A DNA stretch of 64,000 nucleotides from Flavobacteria bacterium RIFCSPLOWO2_12_FULL_35_11 (GCA_001800975.1 MGWK01000046.1:1-64000), one strand, 5' to 3'; shown: positions 17,421 to 26,949, numbered from the stretch's first letter. Program-made: numbers and translations. Notes: generated by a model not told the origin, from the letters alone.

Positions 17421-17596
17421 ACACACCCCTAGCCCCCAATGTCATTAAGTTAAGGATATTTGTCATTCCGACAAAGGAGGAATCACATCAAACTAGCTAA
17501 CCATTATGAGATTCCTCGTGCCTCGGAAGGACAAAAAAAGAGCATCAAAGTCTTAACTTAATGACATTGCCCTAGCCCCTCTCAAGAGGGGAATTT
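17421..17596 (+). repeat. Repeat family B, split by a MITE-like insertion
   Basis: Left part ACACACCCCTAGCCCC (17421-17436) and right part CCCTAGCCCCTCTCAAGAGGGGAATTTT (from 17570; the 8-bp arms CCCCTCT and AGAGGGG pair). Joined, they match the intact block at 34536-34570. The repeated CCCTAGCCCC on both sides of the insert is its target duplication. Confidence 0.8.
17437..17569. mobile_element. 133-bp MITE-like element with 18-bp inverted termini
   Basis: The ends are perfect inverted repeats, CAATGTCATTAAGTTAAG (17437-17454) and its complement (17552-17569). A 10-bp direct repeat CCCTAGCCCC flanks it at 17427-17436 and 17570-17579. The interior is itself an imperfect palindrome (TTTGTCATTCCGA with TCGGAAGGACAAA; GGAGGAATC with GATTCCTCG). 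It has no coding capacity, so it would need a transposase supplied in trans. The source family is not identified. It lies between the pRiA4b-like gene and the hypothetical gene at 17666. Confidence 0.85.
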
Positions 17597-17665
17597 TAAG
17601 GTTGAATTTTGAACTGAACTTTACGTTTTACCATATAACATTTTGAACTTAAGATACTTATTTAA

Positions 17666-18730
17666 TTAACGAATAATATAGGTATTCACGTTTTCATAAT
17701 TTCTGACCACAAAGTCGAATCCCACTTTTAAAATTTCACCCATAGTCTTGCATTTCTTGAAATTTTTATCGTTGGTATATTTCACCAAATCCATTTTTAA
17801 TTGCTGCACTTTTTCAGGCGTTGAAATGGTATCGTTCGCCATACATTTCATTAAATTATTTATCCGGTTATGAGACCCTTTAATTCTGCGGGCAATTGCA
17901 GAACGTTCCTCTTTTTTATATTGCTCTACAGATTCTTTCTGAAGATTGTCGGCCACCATTTTAACAAACGGGTAATTTTCTTTGAAATATTGCGGAAAAT
18001 AAACCTTTAAATTCCCTTCATAACATTGCTGGTCAAAATCCATCGCACGAATTCGGTATTCAACCTGGTCAAAATCATAGGAGGCCACAATCACGTAATT
18101 ATAGGCCCGCATATCGCCCAAAAGGCGAATGACACAGCGTTCGTTAAATTTCACAAACTCTTTCGAAAGTCTTTTTTTACCGCTGGCCGACACATTTTTA
18201 AGATTTTCCTCGATAAAGATATCGCCCGGAATTCCCAATACATGCTCCTCAATCAACGTATCCTTATAAACCAAAAAATTAATATTATTGGGCGACAGAA
18301 TATGCTCCAATTCGAGTCCGTACACCCTTGAAGCATCCGCTTTTTTAATATAAATATACGTGTGGTTATCGTTTAAAATATTCCTGACTTTTACCCTAAA
18401 TGGCTTTGAATTTCCAAAAGTGCAATAGTCAATGGCATCAACATTCAAAAAAGAGATGGATTCTTCACTCCCGTCGCCATGCAAAATAATATACATCCGC
18501 TTCAGGCTTAAATCAATTTCATCGCGCTCGTGATCGGAATAATATACCCTGATCCACAACGAATCTTCTCCCTTTTTATCATACACGGCAATGCCGCCCG
18601 CAAAGCGAAGCAGATCGTCATAAAAAATAGGAATTTTAATATTTCTGTTGTATTCGGTTAGGTACGCATACAACTGATCGTTAATTGGATAAGAAGGTTT
18701 TTTTCGCGAAATTAATTTTTCTTCCATCAT
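17666..18730 (-). CDS. Conserved hypothetical protein
   Basis: A 354-residue soluble protein without signal peptide or membrane segments. I do not recognise a named domain. The first two thirds look like mixed alpha/beta (IPIFYDDLLRFAGG, SLWIRVYYSDHERDEIDLSLKR, RLLGDMRAYNYVIVASYDFDQVEYRIRAMDFDQQ), where the last segment resembles the DFDxQ ends of some kinase-like folds. The C-terminal 110 residues are helical and Lys-rich. It is divergent from the ABC transporter genes, with a TAAATTTG element 19 bases upstream. Confidence 0.75.
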   Translation of the reverse strand: MMEEKLISRKKPSYPINDQLYAYLTEYNRNIKIPIFYDDLLRFAGGIAVYDKKGEDSLWIRVYYSDHERDEIDLSLKRMYIILHGDGSEESISFLNVDAIDYCTFGNSKPFRVKVRNILNDNHTYIYIKKADASRVYGLELEHILSPNNINFLVYKDTLIEEHVLGIPGDIFIEENLKNVSASGKKRLSKEFVKFNERCVIRLLGDMRAYNYVIVASYDFDQVEYRIRAMDFDQQCYEGNLKVYFPQYFKENYPFVKMVADNLQKESVEQYKKEERSAIARRIKGSHNRINNLMKCMANDTISTPEKVQQLKMDLVKYTNDKNFKKCKTMGEILKVGFDFVVRNYENVNTYIIR

Positions 18731-18749
18731 AAAAATAACTGGTAAAGCC

Positions 18750-18757
18750 CAAATTTA
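18750..18757 (-). promoter_or_regulatory. -7 promoter element, hypothetical gene at 17666
   Basis: TAAATTTG on the minus strand, 19 bases before the ATG at 18730. A TTTG lies 14 bases further upstream, shorter than the usual -33 to -7 spacing. Confidence 0.5.
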
Positions 18758-18818
18758 GTATATTGCCGTAACAAATGTTGTTAATAAACGTCTAAAATTC
18801 ATACTAAACCATAAAAAT

Positions 18819-19721
18819 TTGGAAACTATCCTCTCCTTAAAAAACCTTCATAAAAAATTTGGCGCCGCCATCCACGCTGTAAATGATTTGTCCTTTGATA
18901 TTAAGAAAGGCAATGTTTATGGCATTCTTGGCCCAAACGGAAGCGGAAAATCGACCACGCTGGGCATTATTTTAAATGTTGTCAATAAAACCTCCGGAAG
19001 TTTCAACTGGTACGGCGGCAATTTAACAACGCACCAGGCATTGAAAAAAGTGGGCGCCATTATTGAACGACCTAATTTTTATCCGTATATGACCGCAACA
19101 CAAAACTTAGCATTGGTCTGCAAAATAAAAAGAATCCCGTTCACAAAAATTGAAGAAAAGCTTAAAGCCGTTAATTTATACGAACGCCGAAACAGTAAAT
19201 TCTCCACCTATTCTTTGGGAATGAAACAACGGCTGGCGATTGCTTCCGCCTTGTTGAATGACCCTGAAATTTTGATTTTGGATGAACCTACCAACGGATT
19301 GGATCCGCAGGGAATTCACGAAATTAGGGTGCTCATTAAAGAAATTGCCCAAAACGGCACCACCATTTTATTGGCATCTCATTTATTGGATGAAGTGGAA
19401 AAAGTGTGTTCGCATGTGGTGGTTATTCGGGAAGGCGTAAAATTATATTCGGGAACCGTGGATGAAATGGTTGCTTCTCAAGGACTTTTTGAATTAAAAG
19501 TGGATACCGACTCGGAAAAATTAATGGAATTGCTTACTAAATTTGAAGGAATTGCCTCCATCAAAACAGAAGACGATAAAATAATCGCCACTTTGAACAA
19601 ATCTGTTTCAGCTTCAGAAATAAACAATTATTTATTCCATAACGGCATTGTATTGTCGCATTTGGTTAAGCGCAAACCAAGTTTAGAACAACAATTTTTA
19701 ACCTTAACCAACAAAAATTAA
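18819..19721 (+). CDS. ABC transporter ATP-binding protein
   Basis: A 300-residue ATPase: Walker A GPNGSGKST, signature YSLGMKQRLAIA, Walker B LILDEPTNGLDP, switch His in LASHLLDE. The CcmA/NatA-type layout with a C-terminal 80-residue extension is that of ATPases driving two-component exporters. The start is TTG (METILSLKNL), since no ATG is in frame nearby. The permease begins three bases after its stop, so the pair forms one transporter. Substrate unknown. Confidence 0.9.
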   Translation: METILSLKNLHKKFGAAIHAVNDLSFDIKKGNVYGILGPNGSGKSTTLGIILNVVNKTSGSFNWYGGNLTTHQALKKVGAIIERPNFYPYMTATQNLALVCKIKRIPFTKIEEKLKAVNLYERRNSKFSTYSLGMKQRLAIASALLNDPEILILDEPTNGLDPQGIHEIRVLIKEIAQNGTTILLASHLLDEVEKVCSHVVVIREGVKLYSGTVDEMVASQGLFELKVDTDSEKLMELLTKFEGIASIKTEDDKIIATLNKSVSASEINNYLFHNGIVLSHLVKRKPSLEQQFLTLTNKN

Positions 19722-19724
19722 GAC

Positions 19725-20552
19725 ATGCTACGATTGTTAAACATAGAAATTCATAAATTAAAATACAGCAGGGCCAGCAGGGTTTTGGTATTCATTTATT
19801 TTATTTTACTGACGTCCATAGCCTTAATTGCAGCCATAAAATTTGATATCGGTCCGGTTAAATTTCATTTGGCTGATCAAGGCATATTCAATTTCCCTTA
19901 TATCTGGCATTTCAACACCTATATCGCGTCTATTTTAAAATTTTTCTTATTGCTTGTTATCGTTTCCATGATGGCCAATGAATACAGCAACAAAACCTTG
20001 AAACAAAATTTGATAGATGGTTTAAGCAAGAAAGAGTTTGTGCTTTCCAAATTTTATACGGTGGTATTGCTGGCTTTAGTTTCAACCATATTTGTGTTTG
20101 TGGTGTCCTTAATTCTCGGTTACAGTTATTCCGATTTTAACGAAATTTCCATCGTAACCACAGATCTGGAATATTTATTTGCCTTTTTTGTAAAACTTGT
20201 TGCTTTTTTCTCCTTCGGATTGTTCTTGGGAATTTTAGTAAAAAGATCGGCTTTTGCTGTTGGCGCGATGTTGGTTTGGGCAATGGTTGAAGGTTTTGCC
20301 AAAGGAATGCTTTACTGGAAATTCGATACAATGGTTGCCAATGTGATGCAATTTTTTCCTTTGGAAGCCATGAGCAACTTGATAAAAGAACCTTTTACCC
20401 GTTTGGGCGCCGTTAAAACAGTGGCGAAACAGGTGGGCGAAGATTTATCGAAGGATTTTTCGGTACAGCCCCTAGACATTGTTATTGTATTGGTTTGGAC
20501 TGCCATCTTTGTTTATGCTTCCTATGTTTTGCTTAAAAAGCGGGATTTGTAA
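19725..20552 (+). CDS. ABC transporter permease (ABC-2 type)
   Basis: A 275-residue membrane protein with about six helices and the ABC-2 layout: an N-terminal helix (17-38), an extracellular loop, then helices to the C-terminus. The motif NEYSNKTLKQNLIDGLSKKEF in the first cytoplasmic loop is the typical coupling segment of ABC-2 permeases that follow a NatA-like ATPase. The partner ATPase lies directly upstream. The substrate is not apparent. Confidence 0.87.
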   Translation: MLRLLNIEIHKLKYSRASRVLVFIYFILLTSIALIAAIKFDIGPVKFHLADQGIFNFPYIWHFNTYIASILKFFLLLVIVSMMANEYSNKTLKQNLIDGLSKKEFVLSKFYTVVLLALVSTIFVFVVSLILGYSYSDFNEISIVTTDLEYLFAFFVKLVAFFSFGLFLGILVKRSAFAVGAMLVWAMVEGFAKGMLYWKFDTMVANVMQFFPLEAMSNLIKEPFTRLGAVKTVAKQVGEDLSKDFSVQPLDIVIVLVWTAIFVYASYVLLKKRDL

Positions 20553-20624
20553 TTGGTTTTTGAGTTGTGAGTTTTTAGTTTTCAGTTTTCAGTCGCGGTA
20601 AGCAGTTTTTTTTGAACTTTTAAC

Positions 20625-20752
20625 TTTTAATCCTATCCCCAACCCTTTCCTTGGGAAAGGGGGTTTTATTTGATTCTAGAAATGAACTTTTAACTTTGAC
20701 CTTAAACTTCGGTCTTCGGACTTCCATCTTCAGACTATATTTTTAACATTTA
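20625..20752 (+). repeat. Compound repeat family A, long copy
   Basis: Order of parts: ATCCTATCCCCAACCC, hairpin CCCTTTCCTTGGGAAAGGG, TTTGATT, GAAATGAACTT, CTTCGGTCTTCGGACTTCC, CAGACTATA. The inverse complement of 32461-32600 has the same parts in the same order. It lies in the 276-base gap after the permease; the rest of that gap is AT-rich simple sequence. Confidence 0.75.
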
Positions 20753-20797
20753 ACTTCTAATAATATTTAACTTCTAAAATTAACTTTTAATTTTTTA

Positions 20798-20805
20798 TAT
20801 ATTTG
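20798..20805 (+). promoter_or_regulatory. -7 promoter element, T9SS cargo gene
   Basis: TATATTTG, 23 bases before the ATG at 20829. Matches TAnnTTTG. Confidence 0.55.
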
Positions 20806-20828
20806 AATGTTGCAACTGATTCATCCAA

Positions 20829-23800
20829 ATGAAAAATTTAATTTACATATTGCTGCTTTTTGCCACTATTGGTGCATTGGCGCAAGGTGAAGCTAACTTT
20901 TGGTATTTTGGAAGTCAGGGAGGTTTGAATTTTAACAATGGAACTGCAACTGTCGCATTAGGCAGCAGTATAAATACGAATGAAGGTTGTGCCTCCTTTT
21001 CGAATGCCAGCGGAAATTTACTTTTTTATACTGACGGCATAAAAGTTTGGAATAAAAACCATGCCGTTATGCCAAATGGCACTAACTTATTGGGAAATCC
21101 TTCCAGTTCCCAATCTGCCATCATCGTTCCCCATCCGGGAAACAGCAACTTATTTTATATTTTTACGGTAGGCGCCAATGAATATAATAGCGATGGTGTA
21201 TTAACTAGGGTAACAGACGGTTTGAATTCCTATACCGTTGATATGCGATTAAATTTCGGACTTGGAGATGTTGTTCTTAATTCCAGGATTGATTTATCAA
21301 TTGGTCAAAATGCACAATGGACAGAGAAAGTGACTTCCGTAAAAGGTGCCGAATGCAATACTTTTTGGGTCATTTCTTTGGTGAACAATACCTTTATTTC
21401 TTATAAAATTGATGAGACAGGTTTAATCAATTCAGCAATAATTTCAACCGTTAATTTTTATCCAAATGACCTGAGAGGCTATTTAAAAGTTTCCCCTGAC
21501 GGAAAAAAATTGGCAAGTGCCACCCAAAGTAACCAAGGAAATTTATTGCTTTACAGTTTTGACGACACCAATGGAAAAGTTTCCAATGACGGTCAGATTC
21601 TAATTTCGAATATTCAGCAAGACGGACAACCCTACGGTGTTGAATTTTCCCCACGAACTTCAAAATTGTACTGTTCTACTTATAACTACACGACCCAGAT
21701 TAATAAACTGTTTCAATTTGATTTAGAAAATCCGAATATTGGTTCTAGCAAATTTCTTGTTAAAGCAAAATCTGGTTTCAGAGGCGCTTTGCAATTAGCG
21801 CCAAACGGAAAAATTTATGCCACCGTGCCTCCTGACTACGATCACGGAACACAATTTTTAGATGCCGTAAATTTGCCTGATGAGTTGGGTATAAATTGCA
21901 ATTACCAGGAAAACGCCATGGATTTGGGTTCGGGAAGGGCCATGCAAGGATTGCCGCCTTTTATCGCCTCAATTTTACTGCCTGTTGAAATTACGGATGG
22001 CATCACAACACAAAATTTGAACAATACCACGGCAAAACGTTGTTTGGCTGAAAATTATCAGTTAACGCCCATAAATATTTCGGGAACTTCAACGTATAAA
22101 TGGGCTTTCAATGGACTTCAAATAAGCACTTCTGCCTCGCTCAACTTAAATAATCTGGCCTTTTCAGATGCAGGAATTTATAAACTGGAAGTCGAAAATA
22201 TTGATGCCTGCGGATTTAGAATCGTTTATAAAGGGGAAGTAAAATTGGAAGTTTACACGCCGCCAACCATCACAAGGTCGACAAATATTTTGCAGTGTGA
22301 TGACAATACTGACGGCTATGTTGCATTTGATTTACACAGTTTAAGGGATGCTGAAATTTTGAACCTACAAAGTGCGACAGTATTTGAAGTCGTTTATTTT
22401 AAAAATCAGGCAGATGCCGATGCCAATACCAATCCAATTCCAAATCTTTACACCAATTCAGTTCCTTTCGGTACAAACACTTTGTTTGCCCGCATCCAAA
22501 ATATCCAAAATCCGATTTGCTATGAAACTGCAAGTTTTACCGTTCAGGTATTTGAATCGCCAAAACCGCCAGCAACCATTTCAAATTTAGCTTTGTGCGA
22601 TTCAAATTTAACAGGCACAGATACCGATGGCATTGAAAAATTTAATTTAAAGAGCAAAGAAACAGAAATTTTAAACGGACAGTCGGCCACAAAATTTACG
22701 ATTACCTATTTTAGGGATCCCGCTTTAACCGACCAAATTATTGGCAATCTGACTTCTTTTCAAAATACCACGGCCAATTTACAGCCCATTTATGTTAAAA
22801 TAGTGAACAACAGCAATCCGACTTGTGTGGTCACAAAATCATTCAATCTTGAAGTTTTTGCGTTGCCGGTGATCAATTCAACCTTTATATTTAAACAATG
22901 TGACGAAGATGGCGTGGTAGATGGTTTCACCGATTTTAACTTGAATGAAGCAAATGCCTATTTAACACTTGGCGCTACTTCCTTATTTGTAACTTATCAT
23001 TTAAGCCTTTCCGAAGCAAATTCAGGGGCAAATATAGTTACTGCAAGTCCGTTTTCAAACGCAACGCAATCCACTGTTTTTGCCAGAATATCGAATACAA
23101 ATGGCTGTTTCAGGGTTACCCCAGTAAATTTGTTGGTTTCTTCAACCTCTTTTGACGAAAGTTATTTAAAGACGGCAAGTGCTTGCGACAACGATGGAGA
23201 AATAGATGGCTTCAGGCTCTTTAATTTGGCGGAAAATTCGAACGAAATTATGGCACAATTTCCAACAGGGCAAAATTTAAGCGTTTCCTATTATCAAAAT
23301 TTATCAGACGCGCAATTGGAAGAAAATGAAATCAGCCAAACCCAATCCTTTAGAAATGAAACTGCATTTAGCCAAACGCTTTATGTTCGGGTTGAAAGCG
23401 ATGATAACGGCGCATGTTTCGGATTTGGCCCTCATTTAAAATTGGTAGTGGAACCTCGGCCAGATTTTGATTTGGATGAAAGTATCATTTATTGTTTGAA
23501 CTTGCCTCCCTTCACGGTTTCAACCTTCAATGCGCAAGGAAATTATACCTATGAATGGAAAAATGAAAACGGAACGGTGGTTGGCAACAATCCGTTCTTG
23601 GAAATTTTCGCAGCAGGCGACTACAGTGTTATTGCAACTTCTGCTGAAGGATGCGAATCCTTTTCCAAAACCATCAAAGCAATTCCTTCCGTAATTGCAA
23701 CCATTTCGCAAAATGACATTACCGTTGTTGACGATTCCGCAAACAATTCCATCACCATCAACACCAACAATCTGGGCATTGGGGATTATGAATTTTCTTT

Positions 23801-24200
23801 CAACGATCCCAATGGAACTTATCAGGAGGAACCGTATTTTGAAAACGTAATCCCAGGCATTCACACCATTTATGTTCAGGATAAAAACAATTGTGGCATT
23901 GCCCCCATTGAGGTTTCTGTGATTGGCTATCAAAAATTTTTCACGCCAAATAACGATGGCCAAAATGATACCTGGAATGTTTTGGGTGTCAGTGAAAACT
24001 TTTACCAGAGTGCCACCGTTTATATTTTTGACCGGTTTGGAAAACTCATCACTAAAATTGATTTGTACAGCGACGGCTGGAACGGATTGTTAAACGGCCA
24101 AATTTTGCCGTCAACCGATTATTGGTTTTCAGTTGAATTAGTTGACTTAAAAGGAAACATCAGGGTGAAAAAAGGGCATTTTAGCCTGATAAGAAGGTAA
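20829..24200 (+). CDS. Large secreted protein with T9SS type-B sorting domain
   Basis: A 1123-residue protein with a signal peptide (MKNLIYILLLFATIGALAQ) and a type-B C-terminal sorting domain (about the last 90 residues: FFTPNNDGQNDTW, VYIFDRFGKLI, DGWNGLLNG, DYWFSVEL, KKGHFSLIRR), so it should be exported by the T9SS. The first 390 residues look like a beta-propeller-like domain (EANFWYFGSQGGLNF, NLLFYTDGIKVWNKN, PYGVEFSPRTSKLYCS). Four repeats of about 100 residues follow, each opening with a CDxxxDG...FxL motif, then an Ig-like part. Probably a surface adhesin or sheath-like protein. Confidence 0.9.
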   Translation: MKNLIYILLLFATIGALAQGEANFWYFGSQGGLNFNNGTATVALGSSINTNEGCASFSNASGNLLFYTDGIKVWNKNHAVMPNGTNLLGNPSSSQSAIIVPHPGNSNLFYIFTVGANEYNSDGVLTRVTDGLNSYTVDMRLNFGLGDVVLNSRIDLSIGQNAQWTEKVTSVKGAECNTFWVISLVNNTFISYKIDETGLINSAIISTVNFYPNDLRGYLKVSPDGKKLASATQSNQGNLLLYSFDDTNGKVSNDGQILISNIQQDGQPYGVEFSPRTSKLYCSTYNYTTQINKLFQFDLENPNIGSSKFLVKAKSGFRGALQLAPNGKIYATVPPDYDHGTQFLDAVNLPDELGINCNYQENAMDLGSGRAMQGLPPFIASILLPVEITDGITTQNLNNTTAKRCLAENYQLTPINISGTSTYKWAFNGLQISTSASLNLNNLAFSDAGIYKLEVENIDACGFRIVYKGEVKLEVYTPPTITRSTNILQCDDNTDGYVAFDLHSLRDAEILNLQSATVFEVVYFKNQADADANTNPIPNLYTNSVPFGTNTLFARIQNIQNPICYETASFTVQVFESPKPPATISNLALCDSNLTGTDTDGIEKFNLKSKETEILNGQSATKFTITYFRDPALTDQIIGNLTSFQNTTANLQPIYVKIVNNSNPTCVVTKSFNLEVFALPVINSTFIFKQCDEDGVVDGFTDFNLNEANAYLTLGATSLFVTYHLSLSEANSGANIVTASPFSNATQSTVFARISNTNGCFRVTPVNLLVSSTSFDESYLKTASACDNDGEIDGFRLFNLAENSNEIMAQFPTGQNLSVSYYQNLSDAQLEENEISQTQSFRNETAFSQTLYVRVESDDNGACFGFGPHLKLVVEPRPDFDLDESIIYCLNLPPFTVSTFNAQGNYTYEWKNENGTVVGNNPFLEIFAAGDYSVIATSAEGCESFSKTIKAIPSVIATISQNDITVVDDSANNSITINTNNLGIGDYEFSFNDPNGTYQEEPYFENVIPGIHTIYVQDKNNCGIAPIEVSVIGYQKFFTPNNDGQNDTWNVLGVSENFYQSATVYIFDRFGKLITKIDLYSDGWNGLLNGQILPSTDYWFSVELVDLKGNIRVKKGHFSLIRR

Positions 24201-24731
24201 TCAATACTTTCTCAAAACTGCTTTTTGCCGGCCATTCACCACATACGATTTTACTTCTGGAATATCCTCGGATTCAAATTTTGCGTTTCCTGAACTATTT
24301 GGATTTTTGCCATCTGCGGAAATAATTTCAAAGATTAATCCGTCGTTCATTTTGGTGTAAGTGGAAATTATATAGGAATCCATGACTTCAAAAAAACTGG
24401 TTAAAATGCCCATTTTATAAAAAGCATCGATCACAATGGTGTATTTTTCGTCTATCAAATATTTCCCACTTTTGGTGTCAACTATTTTAAGTTCATAATC
24501 GCGAATATCTTCTTTACCCTTAAAATCATAGCTGATTTTAAATTGATATACGGAATCTGATTTTTGCAAAATATCCAGTTTCATCAAAAGTTTCATTTTA
24601 ACGGAATCCACCCCAAAAATTTGCAGTTCCCCTTTGTAATTGCCCTCCCACGATTTTGGAAAGGCTATTTGGGAAAACAAATTGCTGCTTAACAGCATAA
24701 ATACCAAACCAAGTTTTATCGTAATTTTCAT
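24201..24731 (-). CDS. Hypothetical exported protein
   Basis: A 176-residue protein with signal peptide MKITIKLGLVFMLLSSNLFSQ (cleavage near residue 20). The mature part is beta-rich (SWEGNYKGELQIFG, VYQFKISYDFKG, GLIFEIISADG) and may be a small lipocalin-like or barrel fold. I do not recognise a family. Its stop abuts the stop of the T9SS cargo gene, with no bases between the two convergent genes. Confidence 0.7.
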   Translation of the reverse strand: MKITIKLGLVFMLLSSNLFSQIAFPKSWEGNYKGELQIFGVDSVKMKLLMKLDILQKSDSVYQFKISYDFKGKEDIRDYELKIVDTKSGKYLIDEKYTIVIDAFYKMGILTSFFEVMDSYIISTYTKMNDGLIFEIISADGKNPNSSGNAKFESEDIPEVKSYVVNGRQKAVLRKY

Positions 24732-24862
24732 CGATTTAAATTTTTTTATCTGAATCCTATTTGAAATTTAAAAATACCCATTTTTTTGAATTGGCTATTT
24801 TTTGAGGTGCATTAAAGATTCGTTAAATATGTTTCAGCCCTAAAAAAATTGAGAATTTAGTT

Positions 24863-24870
24863 TATTTTTG
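24863..24870 (+). promoter_or_regulatory. -7 promoter element, uvrB
   Basis: TATTTTTG ends only four bases before the uvrB ATG at 24875. A transcript from it would have almost no leader. Confidence 0.5.
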
Positions 24871-24874
24871 CAAA

Positions 24875-26863
24875 ATGCTATTTAAATTAGAATCGAATTT
24901 CAAACCTACCGGAGACCAGCCCGAAGCAATCAAACAATTGGTTGAAGGCTTGAATTCCCATGAAAAATTCCAAACTTTGTTGGGTGTTACGGGTTCGGGG
25001 AAAACATTTACCGTAGCAAACGTGATTCAGGAAGTGCAAAAACCTACCTTGGTGTTGGCGCATAACAAAACATTGGCGGCACAACTTTATTCGGAATTTA
25101 AACAGTTTTTTCCCAGCAACAGCGTCGAATATTTTGTTTCCTATTACGATTATTATCAGCCCGAAGCTTTTCTTCCCGTTACGGGAACCTATATAGAAAA
25201 AGATTTGTCCATCAACGAGGACATTGAAAAATTGCGTATCAGCGCTTCTTCTGCCCTGCTTTCAGGAAGAAGAGACGTGATTATCGTGGCTTCCGTTTCA
25301 TGTATCTACGGAATCGGGAATCCGGTAGAATTCAAGAAAAACATCATTTATGTTGAAGTGGGCCAGGCCATTTCGCGCACCAAATTTTTGCACCTGCTGG
25401 TGGCGAGTTTGTATTCGAGAACCGAAGCTGAAATCAGCAGCGGAACCTTTAAAGTGAAGGGAGACACCATTACGGTTTATCCCTCTTATGGCGAACACGC
25501 CTTCAGAATTCACTTCTTTGGCGATGAAATTGAGGAAATTGAAAGCTTCGACGTGACCAACAATCTGGTGGTGGAAAAATTTGAACAAATCACCATTTAT
25601 CCGGCCAATTTATTCGTGACTTCCCCAGATGTGTTGCAGGATGCCATTCACAGGATTCAGGAGGATTTGGTGAAACAATGCGACTATTTCAAGGAAATCG
25701 GTAAGCACTTAGAGGCAAAACGACTCAAAGAACGCACGGAATTCGATTTGGAAATGATTCGAGAATTGGGCTATTGCAGCGGCATTGAAAATTATTCCCG
25801 CTATCTCGACGGCAGGGAAGCCGGAACGCGACCTTTCTGTCTGCTCGACTATTTTCCTAAAGATTATTTGATGGTGATTGACGAAAGCCATGTGACCATT
25901 CCGCAAGTTCATGCCATGTACGGCGGCGACCGCTCGCGCAAGGAAAATTTGGTCGAATACGGATTCCGATTGCCGGCAGCGATGGACAACCGACCGTTGA
26001 AATTTGACGAATTCGAAGAAATTCAAAATCAGGTAATTTTTGTGAGTGCCACTCCGGCCGATTATGAATTGCAAAAAACAGAAGGTGTTTTTGTGGAACA
26101 GGTCATTCGTCCGACCGGATTGCTGGATCCCGAAATTCAGGTGCGTCCGAGCATCAACCAAATAGACGATTTAATTGAAGAAATACAGTTAAGGGTTGAA
26201 AAAGACGAACGCACGCTGGTGACCACTTTAACCAAAAGAATGGCGGAAGAGTTGACAAAATATTTAAGCAGAATCCAGATTCGCTGCCGTTACATTCACT
26301 CTGATGTGGATACTTTGGAGCGTATTGAAATTATGCGCGATTTGCGTTTGGGTATTTTTGACGTGTTGATTGGCGTGAATCTTTTAAGGGAAGGTCTCGA
26401 TTTACCGGAAGTTTCTTTGGTGGCCATTTTGGATGCCGATAAAGAAGGTTTTTTGCGTTCACACCGCTCCCTTACCCAAACCATTGGCCGTGCCGCTAGA
26501 AATATCAACGGAATTGCCATTATGTACGCCGATAAAATGACGAACAGCATGCAACTCACCATCGACGAAACCAACCGTCGCCGCGAAAAACAAATTGCCT
26601 ACAATACCGAAAATAAGATCACGCCAACCCAAATTATAAAGAGCATCGAAAATATTATGGGTCAAAACACGGCTTCAACCTATAATTTTGAAAATTTGGC
26701 GAACATTGCCGCCGAAGAAAAAATGGATTATATGACGAAGGCCGAATTGGAAAACAACATTCGAGAAAAACGAAAACTCATGGAAGAGGCCGCAAAAGCA
26801 CTCGACTTTATCGCTGCCGCAAAATTGCGTGATACCATTAAAAAACTGAAAGAGCGGATTTAG
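24875..26863 (+). CDS. uvrB: Excinuclease ABC subunit B
   Basis: The 662-residue helicase-like damage-verification subunit of nucleotide excision repair, loaded by UvrA and cut by UvrC. Walker A is GVTGSGKTF (about 38-46), the beta-hairpin region is YYDYYQPEAF, the DEAD-type box is DESHVTIPQ, motif VI is QTIGRAARN, and the C-terminal UVR domain is near 625-660. Length is normal. The promoter element sits unusually close to the start codon. uvrA and uvrC are not in the window. Confidence 0.97.
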   Translation: MLFKLESNFKPTGDQPEAIKQLVEGLNSHEKFQTLLGVTGSGKTFTVANVIQEVQKPTLVLAHNKTLAAQLYSEFKQFFPSNSVEYFVSYYDYYQPEAFLPVTGTYIEKDLSINEDIEKLRISASSALLSGRRDVIIVASVSCIYGIGNPVEFKKNIIYVEVGQAISRTKFLHLLVASLYSRTEAEISSGTFKVKGDTITVYPSYGEHAFRIHFFGDEIEEIESFDVTNNLVVEKFEQITIYPANLFVTSPDVLQDAIHRIQEDLVKQCDYFKEIGKHLEAKRLKERTEFDLEMIRELGYCSGIENYSRYLDGREAGTRPFCLLDYFPKDYLMVIDESHVTIPQVHAMYGGDRSRKENLVEYGFRLPAAMDNRPLKFDEFEEIQNQVIFVSATPADYELQKTEGVFVEQVIRPTGLLDPEIQVRPSINQIDDLIEEIQLRVEKDERTLVTTLTKRMAEELTKYLSRIQIRCRYIHSDVDTLERIEIMRDLRLGIFDVLIGVNLLREGLDLPEVSLVAILDADKEGFLRSHRSLTQTIGRAARNINGIAIMYADKMTNSMQLTIDETNRRREKQIAYNTENKITPTQIIKSIENIMGQNTASTYNFENLANIAAEEKMDYMTKAELENNIREKRKLMEEAAKALDFIAAAKLRDTIKKLKERI

Positions 26864-26910
26864 TGAGCAGTTTTTAGTTGCAGTTGGCAGTTTTTGATTT
26901 TTGGTTAAAT

Positions 26911-26949
26911 AAAAAAAGTTTTATGAAACGAATTTCATAAAACTTTTTA
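26911..26949 (+). terminator. Bidirectional terminator between uvrB and the aldolase gene
   Basis: Stem AAAAAGTTTTATGAAA, loop CGAA, TTTCATAAAACTTTTT, with A and T runs at the ends, between convergent genes. Confidence 0.8.

Noticed and set aside
20540-20830. Simple AACTTTTAACTTTTAA sequences as possible CRISPR-like or satellite arrays (also 1270-1300, 26950-27000)
   Set aside because: No regular spacer length and no cas genes; these are low-complexity AT strings between genes.
25298-26665. Minus-strand open frames opposite uvrB
   Set aside because: Shadows of the uvrB reading frame; the uvrB motifs are intact over the whole region.
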